From assembly GCF_000344155.1 (NCBI RefSeq), contig NZ_BAOQ01000002.1, positions 124,001-188,000 of the forward strand: DNA of 64,000 nucleotides, in the 5' to 3' direction. Under the pieces are notes generated by a model that did not search any database, was not told where the DNA came from, and saw nothing but the letters and a program-made list of their open reading frames with translations. The DNA is from Gordonia paraffinivorans NBRC 108238 (GTDB lineage: Bacteria; Actinomycetota; Actinomycetes; Mycobacteriales; Mycobacteriaceae). Shown piece after piece: positions 49,884 through 59,644 of this stretch (the first letter of the stretch is position 1; the number at the start of each line of letters is the position of its first letter). A program made the position numbers and the translations under genes.

Positions 49884-50792
49884 TCACTCCCGGACGTACA
49901 CCCGCAGGGTGATGTACGCCGTCGCACCGGCCAGCACGATGCCTCCGAGGATCAGCCACGGGGCGACGAACAGCACGTCGGCCAGTTCGATGCGGGCGAA
50001 GAAGCTCACACCGTACAGCTCCTTGAGCGCGGTGTCGAAGAAGAATTTCTTCGCCAGCAGCAGGCCGCCGATCGCCAGTAGCGCACCGACAAGGGCCGAC
50101 ACCACCGCCTCGAGCAGGAACGGCAACTGCGTGTACCACCGCGTCGCGCCCACCAGGCGCATGATCGAGACCTCGGTCCGTCTGGTGAACGCCGCGATCT
50201 GAACGGTGTTGATGATCAACAGGATCGCGGCGACCGCGAGGACCGAGGCGATCGCGAACGTCGCGTTGCGCACCCCGTCGAGCACGCTGAAGATCCGTTG
50301 CACCAGTTTTCGGTCGTCCTTGAAGGCGTCGACGCCGAGGTCCTTGCGGTTGGAGTACTCGTTGAGGACGACGTCGAACTGCGCCGGGTCGGACACCCGC
50401 ACCCGCAGCGACGCGGGAAGCGTTCCCTCGACGATGTTCTCGGCGAGGTCGGGGTTGTTGGCGAAGATCTCCTTGGCGCGCTTGTACGCCTCGTCCTTGT
50501 CGATGTAGGTCACCGACGTCACGCCCGCCTCGTTCTCGAGGCCGCGCCGCAGCTGCGCGCACGGGTCGGATTCGCACTGCGGGTCGCGCTCGGTGACCTC
50601 GGGGTTGATGTAGAACTCCATCTCGACCCGGTCGAGGAAGATCTTCTGGCTCTTCTCGGCCATCTGGATCACCAGCAGGCCGCCGCCGAACATGCCCAGC
50701 GTGATCGCCGTGGTGATGATCATCGCGATGGTCATGGTCGCGTTGCGACGAAGTCCGGTGAGGACCTCGGTGATGATGAAATGCGCTCGCAT
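49884..50792 (-). CDS. ftsX: Cell division protein FtsX
   Basis: A 302-residue membrane partner of FtsE. Four helices: one at about 18-43, then three in the C-terminal half (ATFAIASVLAVAAILLIINTVQIAAF and others). The extracellular loop, about 44-175, has two cysteines in PQCESDPCAQL, as in mycobacterial FtsX, which activates the peptidoglycan hydrolase RipC. Together FtsEX links division to cell-wall hydrolysis. It follows ftsE on the same strand. Confidence 0.96.
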   Translation of the reverse strand: MRAHFIITEVLTGLRRNATMTIAMIITTAITLGMFGGGLLVIQMAEKSQKIFLDRVEMEFYINPEVTERDPQCESDPCAQLRRGLENEAGVTSVTYIDKDEAYKRAKEIFANNPDLAENIVEGTLPASLRVRVSDPAQFDVVLNEYSNRKDLGVDAFKDDRKLVQRIFSVLDGVRNATFAIASVLAVAAILLIINTVQIAAFTRRTEVSIMRLVGATRWYTQLPFLLEAVVSALVGALLAIGGLLLAKKFFFDTALKELYGVSFFARIELADVLFVAPWLILGGIVLAGATAYITLRVYVRE

Positions 50793-50842
50793 GCTTGCTC
50801 AGACGTCCTTGGGAATCGTGGGATGCGGTGGCGGGGCAGGCG

Positions 50843-51529
50843 TCAGCCGATCCCGTACACACCCTGCTGGTCGTTGCGGACGAGCTGCCCGTTGTCGAAC
50901 TCGAGGACCCGGCGACGCATCGCGTCGACGATGTGGCGGTCGTGGGTGGCCATGATGACCGTGGTGCCGCGCCGGTTGACGCGGTCGAGGACGTCCACGA
51001 TCTCCTCGCTGGTCTCCGGGTCGAGGTTTCCGGTCGGCTCGTCGGCCAGCAGCACCAGCGGCCGGTTGACGATCGCGCGGGCGATGGCGACGCGCTGCAT
51101 CTCGCCACCGGACAGCTCGTTGGGCATGCGGTCGTGCTTGCCCTCGAGTCCGACGTACTCGAGCACCTCGGGCACGACGCGCTGAATCGTCGACCGCGGC
51201 CGGCCGATCACCTCGAGCGCGAAGGCGACGTTCTCGGCGACGGTCTTCTTCTGCAGCAGTCGGAAGTCCTGGAACACGCAGCCGATCGACTGACGCAGCT
51301 TGGGGACCTCGCGGGCCTTCAGCTTGTTGACGTGGAACTCACCGAGCCAGATGTCCCCGCTCGTCGGCCGGTCCTCTTTGAGCAGCAGCCGGAAGAACGT
51401 CGACTTGCCCGATCCGGACGGCCCGATGAGAAACGCGAACTCCCCCTTGTCGATCTCGAAGCTCAAATCCTTCAGAGCCGGCCGAGAGGATGCCTTGTAC
51501 TGCATCGTGACGTTCTCCAGCTTGATCAC
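50843..51529 (-). CDS. ftsE: Cell division ATP-binding protein FtsE
   Basis: A 228-residue ABC ATPase of the MacB/LolD-like group. Walker [11 protein letters not shown]-loop [10 protein letters not shown], signature [14 protein letters not shown], Walker [13 protein letters not shown] and H-loop ATHDRHIV are all intact. The start [12 protein letters not shown] is typical. It pairs with FtsX and lies in the conserved ftsE-ftsX-smpB-ssrA order. Confidence 0.97.
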   Translation of the reverse strand: MIKLENVTMQYKASSRPALKDLSFEIDKGEFAFLIGPSGSGKSTFFRLLLKEDRPTSGDIWLGEFHVNKLKAREVPKLRQSIGCVFQDFRLLQKKTVAENVAFALEVIGRPRSTIQRVVPEVLEYVGLEGKHDRMPNELSGGEMQRVAIARAIVNRPLVLLADEPTGNLDPETSEEIVDVLDRVNRRGTTVIMATHDRHIVDAMRRRVLEFDNGQLVRNDQQGVYGIG

Positions 51530-51620
51530 GATGAGCCAGTGTAACGACGCCGCCTGAGAGTCCGTTCAGGCGCGACACCCGCCTTCTGCGAGGTCACCGA
51601 CCAGCGCAGATGTCCCCGGG

Positions 51621-52205
51621 TCAGCGTGTCGGAACCGGCGTCGTCTGCGTCGGTGCGCCGAAGCGCGGGATCTCCACGCCCGGCAGACCGGGGATCGTGG
51701 GCGCGTCGGTGGTCGGCCCACCGTCCGACGACCGGCCCCGACCCGAGGACTCCCCCGGCTGCCCGGTGCCCGGTGAGCCGGGTTCGCCCGGAAGAGGGAA
51801 CTGCGACTCGCTCGATTCGGCCGACGTGCTCGGCACGGTGGTCGAGGTCTCCGGGAGTCGCTCGTAGGTGGGTTCGGGGGTGTACTGCGTCGTCCGCGGG
51901 GCCGGACGCGGCTGCTCCGGCGAGACGACGCCGTACCGCTGGGAGGTGTAGCCGTAGAGCAGGCAGCAGGCGATGAACACCACCAACAAGACGACGCTGC
52001 TCACGCGGATCGTGGTGTTGCCGACGTACTTCTTCCACCGCAGCCGGCGCAGCCGCGAACCGGAATCGGTCCCCGACGACGAGCCCGAAGGCCGTCGAGA
52101 ACCGGACCGATTCTGCGGCTTCGGCTGCCGCGAACCGGACTGCTGCGCGGGACCGGACTCCTGCGAATCCGATGCCCCGGAGCCGGGTTGATCGGAGTCT
52201 GCCAT
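51621..52205 (-). CDS. Pro/Ser-rich single-pass membrane protein (Rv3103c-like)
   Basis: A 194-residue protein with a Ser/Gln/Arg-rich cytoplasmic N-terminus, one membrane helix near 70-90 (VSSVVLLVVFIACCLLYGY), and a Pro/Thr/Ser-rich extracytoplasmic tail containing APTQTTPVPTR at the end. It occupies the same place, between an MscS-like gene and ftsE, as the Pro-rich membrane protein Rv3103c of M. tuberculosis. It may contribute to division or envelope, which is inference from position. The ATG overlaps the upstream stop (TGATG). Confidence 0.75.
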   Translation of the reverse strand: MADSDQPGSGASDSQESGPAQQSGSRQPKPQNRSGSRRPSGSSSGTDSGSRLRRLRWKKYVGNTTIRVSSVVLLVVFIACCLLYGYTSQRYGVVSPEQPRPAPRTTQYTPEPTYERLPETSTTVPSTSAESSESQFPLPGEPGSPGTGQPGESSGRGRSSDGGPTTDAPTIPGLPGVEIPRFGAPTQTTPVPTR

Positions 52206-53191
52206 CACTCGTCCTCGTCTCGGGATCGGTCTCGTCCGCCCTGGTCGGCGAAGGTCGTCGGCGGTCCGCCGGCCGCCTGCACCTCGCGGCCCGCCGGCAC
52301 GATGATGCCCTCCCGGGCAAGAGCGCGGATGATGTGCACGCGCAGCGCACGACCCACCTCGAACTGCTTTCCGGGTAGCGTCCGCGTGACCATGCGCACC
52401 GTGATCGAGTCCAGTTCCAGGCTGATGACGCCCAGCGACGACGGGGCGTCGAGCAGCAGGTCGTGCCAGCGCGGGATCTCGTAGAACTCGCGGCCGACCC
52501 GGTCGAGGGTGTCGTTGACCAGCCCGATGTCGGCCTCGGCCGGCACCGGCACGTCGACGACCGCGCGCGCCCAGTCCTTCGACAGGTTGGTGGCCTTGAT
52601 GATCTGGCCGTTCGGGACGGTGATGACCTCGCCCTCGCTGGTGCGCAGTTTGGTGACCCGCAGGGTCACGTCCTCGACGGTGCCCTGGGCCGAGCCGTTG
52701 CCGGTGACGGTCAGGTCGACCACGTCGCCGTACCCGTATTGCTTCTCGGCGACGACGAAGAAGCCGGCGAGGATGTCCTGCACGATGCGCTGCGCGCCGA
52801 AGCCGAGTGCCGCACCGATCACCGCGGTCGGTCCGGTGAGCCCGCTGAGCGGAATCCCGACGACGCCGAGGATGTGGATGACGACGATGATCGCGATCGC
52901 GACGATCAGCGTCCACGCCATCACGTCGACCAGCGCACGACGATGCTTCGCGTCCTCGGTCTGGACGATCAGGTCACTGGTGGTGAACTTCGACTCCAGC
53001 CGATTGGCGTACTTCGCTGCGAACCACCTGATGAGCCGGGCGAGCAGGACCGCCCCGAGGACCCAGCAGACGATCTCCAGGCCGTTGGTCGCCAGCCACA
53101 CGTACACCCGGCCGATGAGGACCTCGGTCGAGCTCGCCGGCCCGTCCGCAGCCAACAGCAGGGCGGGCAGCGCGGTTCCCGGCTGGAGCAT
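52205..53191 (-). CDS. MscS family small-conductance mechanosensitive channel
   Basis: A 328-residue channel with three N-terminal helices. The pore helix is GLTGPTAVIGAALGFGAQRIVQDILAGFFVVAE, followed by the beta domain GDVVDLTVTGNGSAQGTVEDVTLRVTKLRTSEGEVITVPNGQI and the alpha/beta C-terminal domain. It releases solutes on hypo-osmotic shock. GTG 53194 or ATG 53191 can start translation and both overlap the prfB stop. Position corresponds to Rv3104c. Confidence 0.9.
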   Translation of the reverse strand: MLQPGTALPALLLAADGPASSTEVLIGRVYVWLATNGLEIVCWVLGAVLLARLIRWFAAKYANRLESKFTTSDLIVQTEDAKHRRALVDVMAWTLIVAIAIIVVIHILGVVGIPLSGLTGPTAVIGAALGFGAQRIVQDILAGFFVVAEKQYGYGDVVDLTVTGNGSAQGTVEDVTLRVTKLRTSEGEVITVPNGQIIKATNLSKDWARAVVDVPVPAEADIGLVNDTLDRVGREFYEIPRWHDLLLDAPSSLGVISLELDSITVRMVTRTLPGKQFEVGRALRVHIIRALAREGIIVPAGREVQAAGGPPTTFADQGGRDRSRDEDE

Positions 53192-54312
53192 CACGCCTGC
53201 GCGGACGCCATCCGCCAGCGGATGCCGGCCTCGATGAACTTGTCGATGTCACCGTCGAGGACGGCGGCCGGGTTGTTGTCCTCGACGCCGGTCCGCAGGT
53301 CCTTGACCATCTGGTAGGGGTGCAGCACGTAGGACCGCATCTGGTTGCCCCAGCTCGACCCGCCGTCGCCCTTGAGCGCGTCCATCTCGGCCCGCTCCTC
53401 CTGGCGCTTGCGCTCGAGGAGCTTGGCCTGCAGCACGCGCATCGCCGACGCCTTGTTCTGCAGCTGGCTCTTCTCGTTCTGACAGGTCACCACGATGCCG
53501 GTCGGGATGTGGGTCAGGCGCACCGCCGAGTCGGTGGTGTTGACCGACTGGCCGCCCGGACCCGACGACCGGTAGACGTCGACCTTGAGGTCGTTCTCGT
53601 CGATGTCGATGTGGTCGGTCTGCTCGACGACCGGCAGCACCTCGACCTCGGCGAACGAGGTCTGGCGGCGGCTCTGGTTGTCGAAGGGGCTGATGCGCAC
53701 GAGGCGGTGGGTGCCCTGCTCGACCGACAGCGTGCCGTACATGTACGGCGCCTTGATCGCGAATGTGGCGGACTTGAGGCCGGCCTCCTCGGCGTAGGAC
53801 GTGTCGTAGACCTCGACGCCGTAGTCGTGCTTCTCGGCCCAGCGGATGTACATGCGCATGAGCATCTGGGCCCAGTCCGCGGCGTCGACGCCACCGGCGC
53901 CGGCGCGGATGTTCACCACGGCCTCGCGGGAGTCGTACTCGCCGGCCAGCATCGTCTTGACCTCCATGGCCTCGATGTCGGCGCGGAGGCTGGCCCGCTC
54001 GGCGTCGGCGTCGGCGAGTGCGGCGGCCCGGTCCTCGCCCTCCTCGGCCTCGGCGAGCTCGTAGTGCACGGGCAGGTCCTCGAGACGCTGGCGCAGCTCG
54101 GTGACCTTGCGCAGCTCGGACTGGGCGTGGGAGAGCTCGCTGGTGACCTTCTGGGCGTGGTCCTGGTCGTTCCACAGGTCGGGATCGGAGGCCTGCATCT
54201 CGAGCTCGTCGATGCGACGACGCAACTCATCGAGGTCCAGCACCTTCTCCACGGTGGTCAGGGTGGCGTCGAGGGCTTCGAGGTCTGCGGTCACGTCGGG
54301 ATGCACAATCAT
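53191..54312 (-). CDS. prfB: Peptide chain release factor 2
   Basis: A 373-residue class I release factor for UGA and UAA. The SPF specificity tripeptide is at residues 208-210 and the catalytic GGQ at 253-255 ([12 protein letters not shown]). Domain 1 is a coiled coil. There is no in-frame UGA programmed frameshift, as is usual in actinobacteria. Its stop overlaps the next gene's start, linking it to the mscS-like and ftsEX genes. Confidence 0.97.
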   Translation of the reverse strand: MIVHPDVTADLEALDATLTTVEKVLDLDELRRRIDELEMQASDPDLWNDQDHAQKVTSELSHAQSELRKVTELRQRLEDLPVHYELAEAEEGEDRAAALADADAERASLRADIEAMEVKTMLAGEYDSREAVVNIRAGAGGVDAADWAQMLMRMYIRWAEKHDYGVEVYDTSYAEEAGLKSATFAIKAPYMYGTLSVEQGTHRLVRISPFDNQSRRQTSFAEVEVLPVVEQTDHIDIDENDLKVDVYRSSGPGGQSVNTTDSAVRLTHIPTGIVVTCQNEKSQLQNKASAMRVLQAKLLERKRQEERAEMDALKGDGGSSWGNQMRSYVLHPYQMVKDLRTGVEDNNPAAVLDGDIDKFIEAGIRWRMASAQA

Positions 54313-54382
54313 CCAGAGTACCGACCGTGGGCCGGGTCAGACAGCGTCGGGCACCGACAAGCCGGGCGACCCGCGCCGGCGG

Positions 54383-54784
54383 TCAGTGCTTGCCGAGATC
54401 GACCGGCGGTTCCGGGTCGGGCAGGACGCCGAACTGCCACGACGTGACGGCCTTGTGCGGCTTGTAGATCACCGGCAGGTCGTCGCCGACCTTCGGCCAC
54501 TGATCGCCCTGTCCGAGCACGAGCGTGCCGTAGACGTCGGTGGGGTTGGTCTCGGGTCCGACGATGGTGCCGGTGATGGTGCAGAACCGCCGGCCGTCCT
54601 TGTCGGCGGCGGCCTGCGGGTCGACCTCGGTGTCGGAGACGCCGACGACCGTGAGCGTGCCCTGCACGTATTGCGAGGCCTTCGCGGCCGAGAGTCCCTG
54701 GGGGTTGCGGCCACGCTGCCACTGCACGACCAGCGCCACCACGAGCGCGGCCAACAGCAGGGTGAACACCACGGTCAGCACCAT
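54383..54784 (-). CDS. Small membrane-anchored protein of unknown function
   Basis: A 133-residue protein with an N-terminal membrane helix ([21 protein letters not shown]) and an extracytoplasmic beta-rich domain ([54 protein letters not shown]). The family is unrecognised, but similar small proteins sit beside prfB/hisN in Mycobacteriales. It is divergent from hisN with only 19 bp between start codons, so the two promoters overlap. Confidence 0.7.
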   Translation of the reverse strand: MVLTVVFTLLLAALVVALVVQWQRGRNPQGLSAAKASQYVQGTLTVVGVSDTEVDPQAAADKDGRRFCTITGTIVGPETNPTDVYGTLVLGQGDQWPKVGDDLPVIYKPHKAVTSWQFGVLPDPEPPVDLGKH

Positions 54785-54803
54785 GAGGGCTACCCTACCG
54801 GGC

Positions 54804-55640
54804 ATGTCCGCCGACTCCGGTTCGAAAGCAGCCAGCACCCCCGACGACCGGGCCCGCCAGGCCCTCGAGGACGACCTCGAACTCGCGCTGTCGCTGGCCG
54901 AGTCCGCCGACGCCCTGACCACCGAGCGGTTCGGGGCCGTGGACCTGAGGGTGGACAGCAAGCCCGACCTGACGCCCGTCTCCGACGCCGACCTGGCGTG
55001 CGAGCGCATGATCCGCGATCGTCTCGCGGCCCGCCGTCCCGACGACACCGTCCTCGGCGAGGAGTTCGGCGGCGACGCGACGCTGTCGGGCCGTCAGTGG
55101 GTCGTCGACCCGATCGACGGGACCAAGAACTTCGTGCGCGGGGTCCCCGTCTGGGCGACCCTGATCGCGCTGCTGGTCGACGGCGTCCCGACCGTCGGCG
55201 TGGTGTCGGCACCGGCGCTGCGGCGGCGCTGGTGGGCGGCCGCCGGCCTCGGCGCCCACACCCACTTCGACGACGAGGACGCCCGCGAGATCTCGGTGTC
55301 CGGTGTCGCCGACCTCGCCTCGTCGAGCCTGGCCTTCTCCAGCCTGTCCGGGTGGAAGGACCGCGGCATCCGCGAGCAGTTCGTCGACCTGACCGATCGC
55401 GTGTGGCGCGTCCGCGGCTACGGCGACTTCTTCAACTACTGCCTCGTCGCCGAGGGCGCGGTCGACGTCGCCGCCGAACCCGAGGTGTCGCTGTGGGACC
55501 TCGCCGCCCTCGACATCCTCGTCCGCGAGGCCGGTGGTCGGTTCACCGCACTCGACGGCACGCCCGGCCCCGGCGGCGGCAGCGCCGTCGCCACCAACGG
55601 CCTGCTGCACGACGAGGTGCTGGCGGCGCTGCGCCCGTGA
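54804..55640 (+). CDS. hisN: Histidinol-phosphatase (inositol-monophosphatase type)
   Basis: A 278-residue FIG-superfamily metal-dependent phosphatase. Metal and phosphate ligands are Glu in LGEEFGG, the DPIDGTKNF motif, and Asp in [17 protein letters not shown]. Sequence and length resemble HisN (Rv3137), which carries out the last phosphatase step of histidine synthesis in actinobacteria. An inositol-phosphate phosphatase remains possible. No other his genes are in the window. Confidence 0.88.
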   Translation: MSADSGSKAASTPDDRARQALEDDLELALSLAESADALTTERFGAVDLRVDSKPDLTPVSDADLACERMIRDRLAARRPDDTVLGEEFGGDATLSGRQWVVDPIDGTKNFVRGVPVWATLIALLVDGVPTVGVVSAPALRRRWWAAAGLGAHTHFDDEDAREISVSGVADLASSSLAFSSLSGWKDRGIREQFVDLTDRVWRVRGYGDFFNYCLVAEGAVDVAAEPEVSLWDLAALDILVREAGGRFTALDGTPGPGGGSAVATNGLLHDEVLAALRP

Positions 55641-55656
55641 ACCGCGCCGTGGCCGC

Positions 55657-56316
55657 CTAGACCTCGGTGCCGCTCTCCTTCGCCAACACCTTGAACTCCG
55701 TTGCGTCGTCCTTCATCTCCGACAGTCGGCCGTAGTGGATGCCGGTGCCGGCGTCGGACAGGATCGCCTGGTGGATCGGCACGGCCACGCGCGGGGCCAT
55801 CGCCCGCAGGTAGTCCACGGATTCGCTGATCTTCATCCAGGGCGCGGCCGACGGCAGCGCGAGGACGTCGATCTTCTCGAACGGGATGTAGAAGGAGTCG
55901 CCCGGGTGCATGAAGCGGCCGGGTTGCTCGGCGGTGCCGAGGATGTAGGCGACGTTGTCGACGACCGGGATCTCGGGGTGGATCACCGCGTGCCGACCGC
56001 CGGTGAAACGCGCGGTGAGCGAACCGATCTCGACCTGTCCGCCGCTGTGCGCCGCCGTCCACCGGCCCGCCACGTCGTCGGCGTTGAGTTGCGCGGTGGT
56101 CTGGGGATCGGCGTAGAGGACCGCGTCCGGGTTGGCCGCCACGAGGTCGGGCAGCTTCGCGATGTCGCAGTGGTCCGGGTGCTGATGGGTGATGAGGATC
56201 GCGTCGAGGCCGTCGATGCCCTCGAACCCGTGCGAGAAGTTCCCCGGATCGAACAGCACCTTGGTCCCGTCGATCTCGACGAGCAGGCATGAATGGCCGA
56301 AGTGGGTGATCTGCAT
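55657..56316 (-). CDS. MBL fold metallo-hydrolase
   Basis: A 219-residue metallo-beta-lactamase-fold protein of the UlaG/L-ascorbate-lactonase-like group. The metal motif THQHPDHCD gives His44, His46, Asp48 and His49; additional His in GGRHAVIHPE and a late VPIHQA complete the site. MQITHFGHSCLLVEIDGTKVLFDPG is a typical start. The substrate is unknown. It converges with hisN with 16 bp between stops. Confidence 0.88.
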   Translation of the reverse strand: MQITHFGHSCLLVEIDGTKVLFDPGNFSHGFEGIDGLDAILITHQHPDHCDIAKLPDLVAANPDAVLYADPQTTAQLNADDVAGRWTAAHSGGQVEIGSLTARFTGGRHAVIHPEIPVVDNVAYILGTAEQPGRFMHPGDSFYIPFEKIDVLALPSAAPWMKISESVDYLRAMAPRVAVPIHQAILSDAGTGIHYGRLSEMKDDATEFKVLAKESGTEV

Positions 56317-56334
56317 GGTTCCACTCTGCCCGCT

Positions 56335-56793
56335 TCACACCACGATCGGGAAGATCCCCCATCCCGCGGCGGCGTCGGCGAGTCGGAAGAGTCCGTAGCC
56401 GATCCAGACGGCGAGGAAGACCGCGCCCACCGGTCCGACGACGACGTCGCGCCAGCCGGACAGCGGGGACCGGCGCCGCCTGGCCAGCGTCGCGAACGCG
56501 AGCAGCGCGGTGACCGCGGTCAGCACGAGCAGGACCGGACCGAAGAGGTTGAACCCGAATGCGGCGGCGACGTCGCCGTGCATGAACGCCACCCAGCTGC
56601 GGGTCAGTCCGCAGCCCGGACACGGCAGGCCGGTGATCATCGCGAACGGGCACATCCCCGGTCCGGACTCGATGCCCGACGGCGTGAGGATGCCGGCCGC
56701 CCCGAGGGCCGCGGCGCCGACGATCCCCACGACCGCGGCGCCCGCCGCGGAGGCGGACGATAAGCGCAGGTCGGCCTGGTGTTCGACGGTCAC
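56335..56793 (-). CDS. DUF2752 membrane protein
   Basis: A 152-residue protein with three hydrophobic segments. The conserved DUF2752 core is MCPFAMITGLPCPGCGLTRSWVAFMHGD, a CxxxxxxxxCPxCG cysteine cluster lying between helices 1 and 2. Its function is unknown. It precedes the MBL gene by 18 bp on the same strand. It is divergent from the acyl-CoA dehydrogenase pair, sharing the operator-bearing intergenic region. Confidence 0.85.
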   Translation of the reverse strand: MTVEHQADLRLSSASAAGAAVVGIVGAAALGAAGILTPSGIESGPGMCPFAMITGLPCPGCGLTRSWVAFMHGDVAAAFGFNLFGPVLLVLTAVTALLAFATLARRRRSPLSGWRDVVVGPVGAVFLAVWIGYGLFRLADAAAGWGIFPIVV

Positions 56794-56850
56794 CCGGCCA
56801 GCCTAACGCGCCCCTCGGCGACGGGCGCCGGACAACTGCGTGACAAACTT

Positions 56851-56889
56851 CTTACCACCGAGTAAGGTCTGTTCTTACTACCGAGTAAG
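56851..56889. promoter_or_regulatory. Tandem operator: two CTTACYACCGAGTAAG sites
   Basis: Two copies of a 16-bp element with inverted ends CTTAC and GTAAG begin at 56851 and 56874, 23 bp apart, differing at one base. The spacing is about two helical turns, so two repressor dimers could bind the same face. This is typical of a TetR-type fatty-acid regulator, none of which is adjacent. Confidence 0.75.
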
Positions 56890-56948
56890 ATCGGTCCACA
56901 ACGTGCAGAGGCCCCGACCGGGGCGACTGGAAGAAACGGCTGGTGATC

Positions 56949-58316
56949 ATGACAACTCACACCGAACCGCGCGACACCTCCGCAGTCGGCCGCAACCCCC
57001 ATCCCCGCAACTTCATCGGCACCGCGATGCGCGTGCTGACCACGGTGACGGGCTCGGAGTTCGCCGAGAAGTACAAGATCCGCGAGCCGATCAACCGGGT
57101 CGCCTACCAGGCGACCAAGACCGGGTTCCAGACCCTCGGCGCCGCCAACCGCGCGTTCAAGGCCGTCCAGGGCGGTTCGGGTGAGGCCAAGCGGCTCACC
57201 ACCGCGCCCAAGGACTACTTCAACCTCACCCCCGACGACGAGCAGCAGATGATCGCCGAGACGGTGAAGGAGTTCGCCGTCGAGATCCTGCGCCCGGCCG
57301 CCCACGACGCCGACGAGAACGCCGCGGCGCCCGAGGATCTCGTGAAGCGCTCCGCCGAGCTCGGCATCACGATGATCAACGTGCCCGAGGAGTTCGAGGG
57401 CGCGGCCAGCGAGCGCGGCGTGGTCACCAACGCCCTGGTCGCCGAGGCGATGGCCTACGGCGACATGGGCCTCGCGATCCCGCTGCTCGCGCCGAGCGGT
57501 GTCGCCACCACCCTGACCAACTTCGGCACCGACGAGCAGCAGCGCACCTACCTGCCCGACTTCGCCGGCGAGAACGTGCCGCAGTCGGCGGTCGTCGTCG
57601 CCGAGCCGAAGCCGCTGTTCGACGCCTTCGACCTGAGCACCAAGGCCACCCGCGTGCCGAGCGGCTACCGCCTCAACGGCGTGAAGTCCTTCGTCCCGGC
57701 CGCCGGGTCGTCGGAGCTGTTCGTCGTCGGCGCCCAGCTCGACGGCAAGCCCGCCCTGTTCATCGTCGAATCCGACACCAAGGGCCTGATCGTGGAGGCC
57801 GACCCCGGCATGGGCGTGCGCGCCGCCGGCATGGGCCGCCTGCTGCTGCAGGACGTCGCGGTCCCGGAGAGCGCGCTGCTCGCCGGTGACGCCGACGCCG
57901 CACACGCCGCCTATCGCGACGTGGTCCGCCTGTCGCGCCTGGGTTGGTCGGCCCTGGCCGCCGGCACCGGACGCGCGGTCCTCGACTACGTGATCCCCTA
58001 CGTCAACGAGCGCGAGGCGTTCGGCGAGCCGATCTCCAACCGCCAGGCGGTGGCCTTCATGGTCGCCAACATGGCCACCGAGCTCGACTCGATCCGCCTG
58101 GTGACCCTCCGCGGCGCCGCCCGCGCCGAGCAGGGCCTGAGCTTCGCCCGCGAGGCCGCCCTCGCCCGCAAGCTGACCATCGACAAGGGCCTGCAGATCG
58201 GCCTCGACGGCATCCAGCTCCTCGGCGGCCACGGCTTCACCAAGGAACACCCGGTCGAGCGCTGGTACCGCGACCTCCGCGGCGCCGGCATCGGCGAAGG
58301 CATCGTCGTCCTCTAG
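56949..58316 (+). CDS. Acyl-CoA dehydrogenase family protein, first of a pair
   Basis: A 455-residue FAD flavoprotein of the ACAD family. An N-terminal extension of about 95 residues precedes the dehydrogenase domains. The middle beta domain carries YRLNGVKSFVPAAGSSELFVVG. The helical domain includes RLGWSALAAGTGRAVLDYVIPYVNEREAFGEPISNRQAVAFMVANM, and GGHGFTKEHPVERWYRDLRGAGIGEG holds the usual catalytic Glu position. It stops immediately after that segment, lacking the final helix. It is followed by a second ACAD; in mycobacteria such adjacent pairs form alpha2beta2 FadE enzymes. Confidence 0.88.
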   Translation: MTTHTEPRDTSAVGRNPHPRNFIGTAMRVLTTVTGSEFAEKYKIREPINRVAYQATKTGFQTLGAANRAFKAVQGGSGEAKRLTTAPKDYFNLTPDDEQQMIAETVKEFAVEILRPAAHDADENAAAPEDLVKRSAELGITMINVPEEFEGAASERGVVTNALVAEAMAYGDMGLAIPLLAPSGVATTLTNFGTDEQQRTYLPDFAGENVPQSAVVVAEPKPLFDAFDLSTKATRVPSGYRLNGVKSFVPAAGSSELFVVGAQLDGKPALFIVESDTKGLIVEADPGMGVRAAGMGRLLLQDVAVPESALLAGDADAAHAAYRDVVRLSRLGWSALAAGTGRAVLDYVIPYVNEREAFGEPISNRQAVAFMVANMATELDSIRLVTLRGAARAEQGLSFAREAALARKLTIDKGLQIGLDGIQLLGGHGFTKEHPVERWYRDLRGAGIGEGIVVL

Positions 58317-58343
58317 GCCGCGCGGACCGAAGGAAACCCTGAC

Positions 58344-59564
58344 ATGAGCATCAATCTCGAACTGCCGAAGAAGCTGCACGTCACGATCGACCAGGCGCAT
58401 CAGGCGGCGGCGGAGATCTTCCGCCCGATCTCGCGCAAATACGATCTGCGCGAACACGATTACCCGGTCGAGCTCGACACCCTGGCCAGCCTGTACGACG
58501 GTCTCGCCGAGACCGGCCAGGCCGGCGCGGGCGCCGACGGCGGCCGCAGCCAGAAGAAGGCCAAGCCCGAGGGCGAGGGCGCCGTCGTCAACGGCGGCAA
58601 CATGCAGTCGGTCCTCAACGTCATGGAGACCTCGTGGGGCGACGTCGGCCTCATGCTCTCCATTCCCTATCAGGGCCTGGGCAACTCGGCGATCGCCGCG
58701 GTCGCGACCGACGAGCAGCTCGAGCGGTTCGGCAAGGTGTGGGCCGCGATGGCCATCACCGAGCCGAGCTTCGGCTCCGACTCGGCGGCGGTCTCGACCA
58801 CCGCGACCCTCGACGGCGACGAATACGTCATCAACGGCGAGAAGATCTTCGTGACGGCCGGTTCCCGCGCCACCCACATCGTGGTGTGGGCGACCGTGGA
58901 CAAGAGCCTCGGCCGCGCCGCCATCAAGTCCTTCGTCGTCCCGCGCGACCATCCGGGCGTGGAAGTCGTTCGCCTGGAACACAAGCTGGGCATCCGCGTC
59001 TCCGACACCGCGGTCATCCGCTTCGACAACTGCCGCATCCCGAAGGACAACCTCCTCGGCTCGCCCGAGGTGGACACCAAGAAGGGCTTCGGCGGGGTCA
59101 TGCAGACCTTCGACAACACGCGGCCCCTCGTCGCGGGCATGGCCGTGGGTGTCGCGCGCGCCGCGCTCGAGGAGTTGCGCCGGGTGCTCGACGAGGCGGG
59201 CATCGAGGTCGACTACGACCGTCCGGCCGCCGACCAGCACGCCGCCGCAGCCGAATTCATCCGCATGGAGTCCGATTTCGAGGCGGCCTACCTGCTGACG
59301 ATGCGCGCCGCGTGGATGGCCGACAACAAGCAGCCGAACTCGACCGAGGCGTCGATGTCGAAGGCCAAGGCCGGCCGCGTCGTCAACGACATCACCAACA
59401 AGGTCGTCGAACTGCTGGGCACGTTCGGTTACTCGGAGCGCCTGCTCGTCGAGAAGTGGGCCCGTGACGCCAAGATCCTCGACATCTTCGAGGGCACCCA
59501 GCAGATCCAGAACCTCATCATCGCCCGCCGCGTACTCAACAAGAGCAGCGCCGAGCTGAAGTGA
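58344..59564 (+). CDS. Acyl-CoA dehydrogenase, second of a pair
   Basis: A 406-residue ACAD. Typical blocks: AMAITEPSFGSDSAAVSTTATLDGDEYVINGEKIFVTAGSRATHIVVWATV for FAD/substrate binding, and the C-terminal FGYSERLLVEKWARDAKILDIFEGTQQIQNLIIARRVL with the Glu of FEGT as probable base. A Lys-rich insertion (GGRSQKKAKPEGEG) near residues 60-74 is unusual. It begins 27 bp after its partner with AAGGAAA upstream of the ATG. The pair probably forms one heterotetramer acting on a fatty acyl-CoA or a sterol side chain. Confidence 0.92.
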   Translation: MSINLELPKKLHVTIDQAHQAAAEIFRPISRKYDLREHDYPVELDTLASLYDGLAETGQAGAGADGGRSQKKAKPEGEGAVVNGGNMQSVLNVMETSWGDVGLMLSIPYQGLGNSAIAAVATDEQLERFGKVWAAMAITEPSFGSDSAAVSTTATLDGDEYVINGEKIFVTAGSRATHIVVWATVDKSLGRAAIKSFVVPRDHPGVEVVRLEHKLGIRVSDTAVIRFDNCRIPKDNLLGSPEVDTKKGFGGVMQTFDNTRPLVAGMAVGVARAALEELRRVLDEAGIEVDYDRPAADQHAAAAEFIRMESDFEAAYLLTMRAAWMADNKQPNSTEASMSKAKAGRVVNDITNKVVELLGTFGYSERLLVEKWARDAKILDIFEGTQQIQNLIIARRVLNKSSAELK

Positions 59565-59585
59565 GGAACTGCACCTCTCACAGGG

Positions 59586-59622
59586 TTCGGCCCCCGTCAT
59601 CGTCCTGATGGCGGGGGCCGAA
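59586..59622. terminator. Terminator hairpin after the acyl-CoA dehydrogenase pair
   Basis: A 16-bp stem with a single G-T wobble (TTCGGCCCCCGTCATC against GATGGCGGGGGCCGAA) and a 5-nt loop, between convergent genes. Confidence 0.75.
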
Positions 59623-59644
59623 TCATGTTCGCGTCCGGTCGTTC

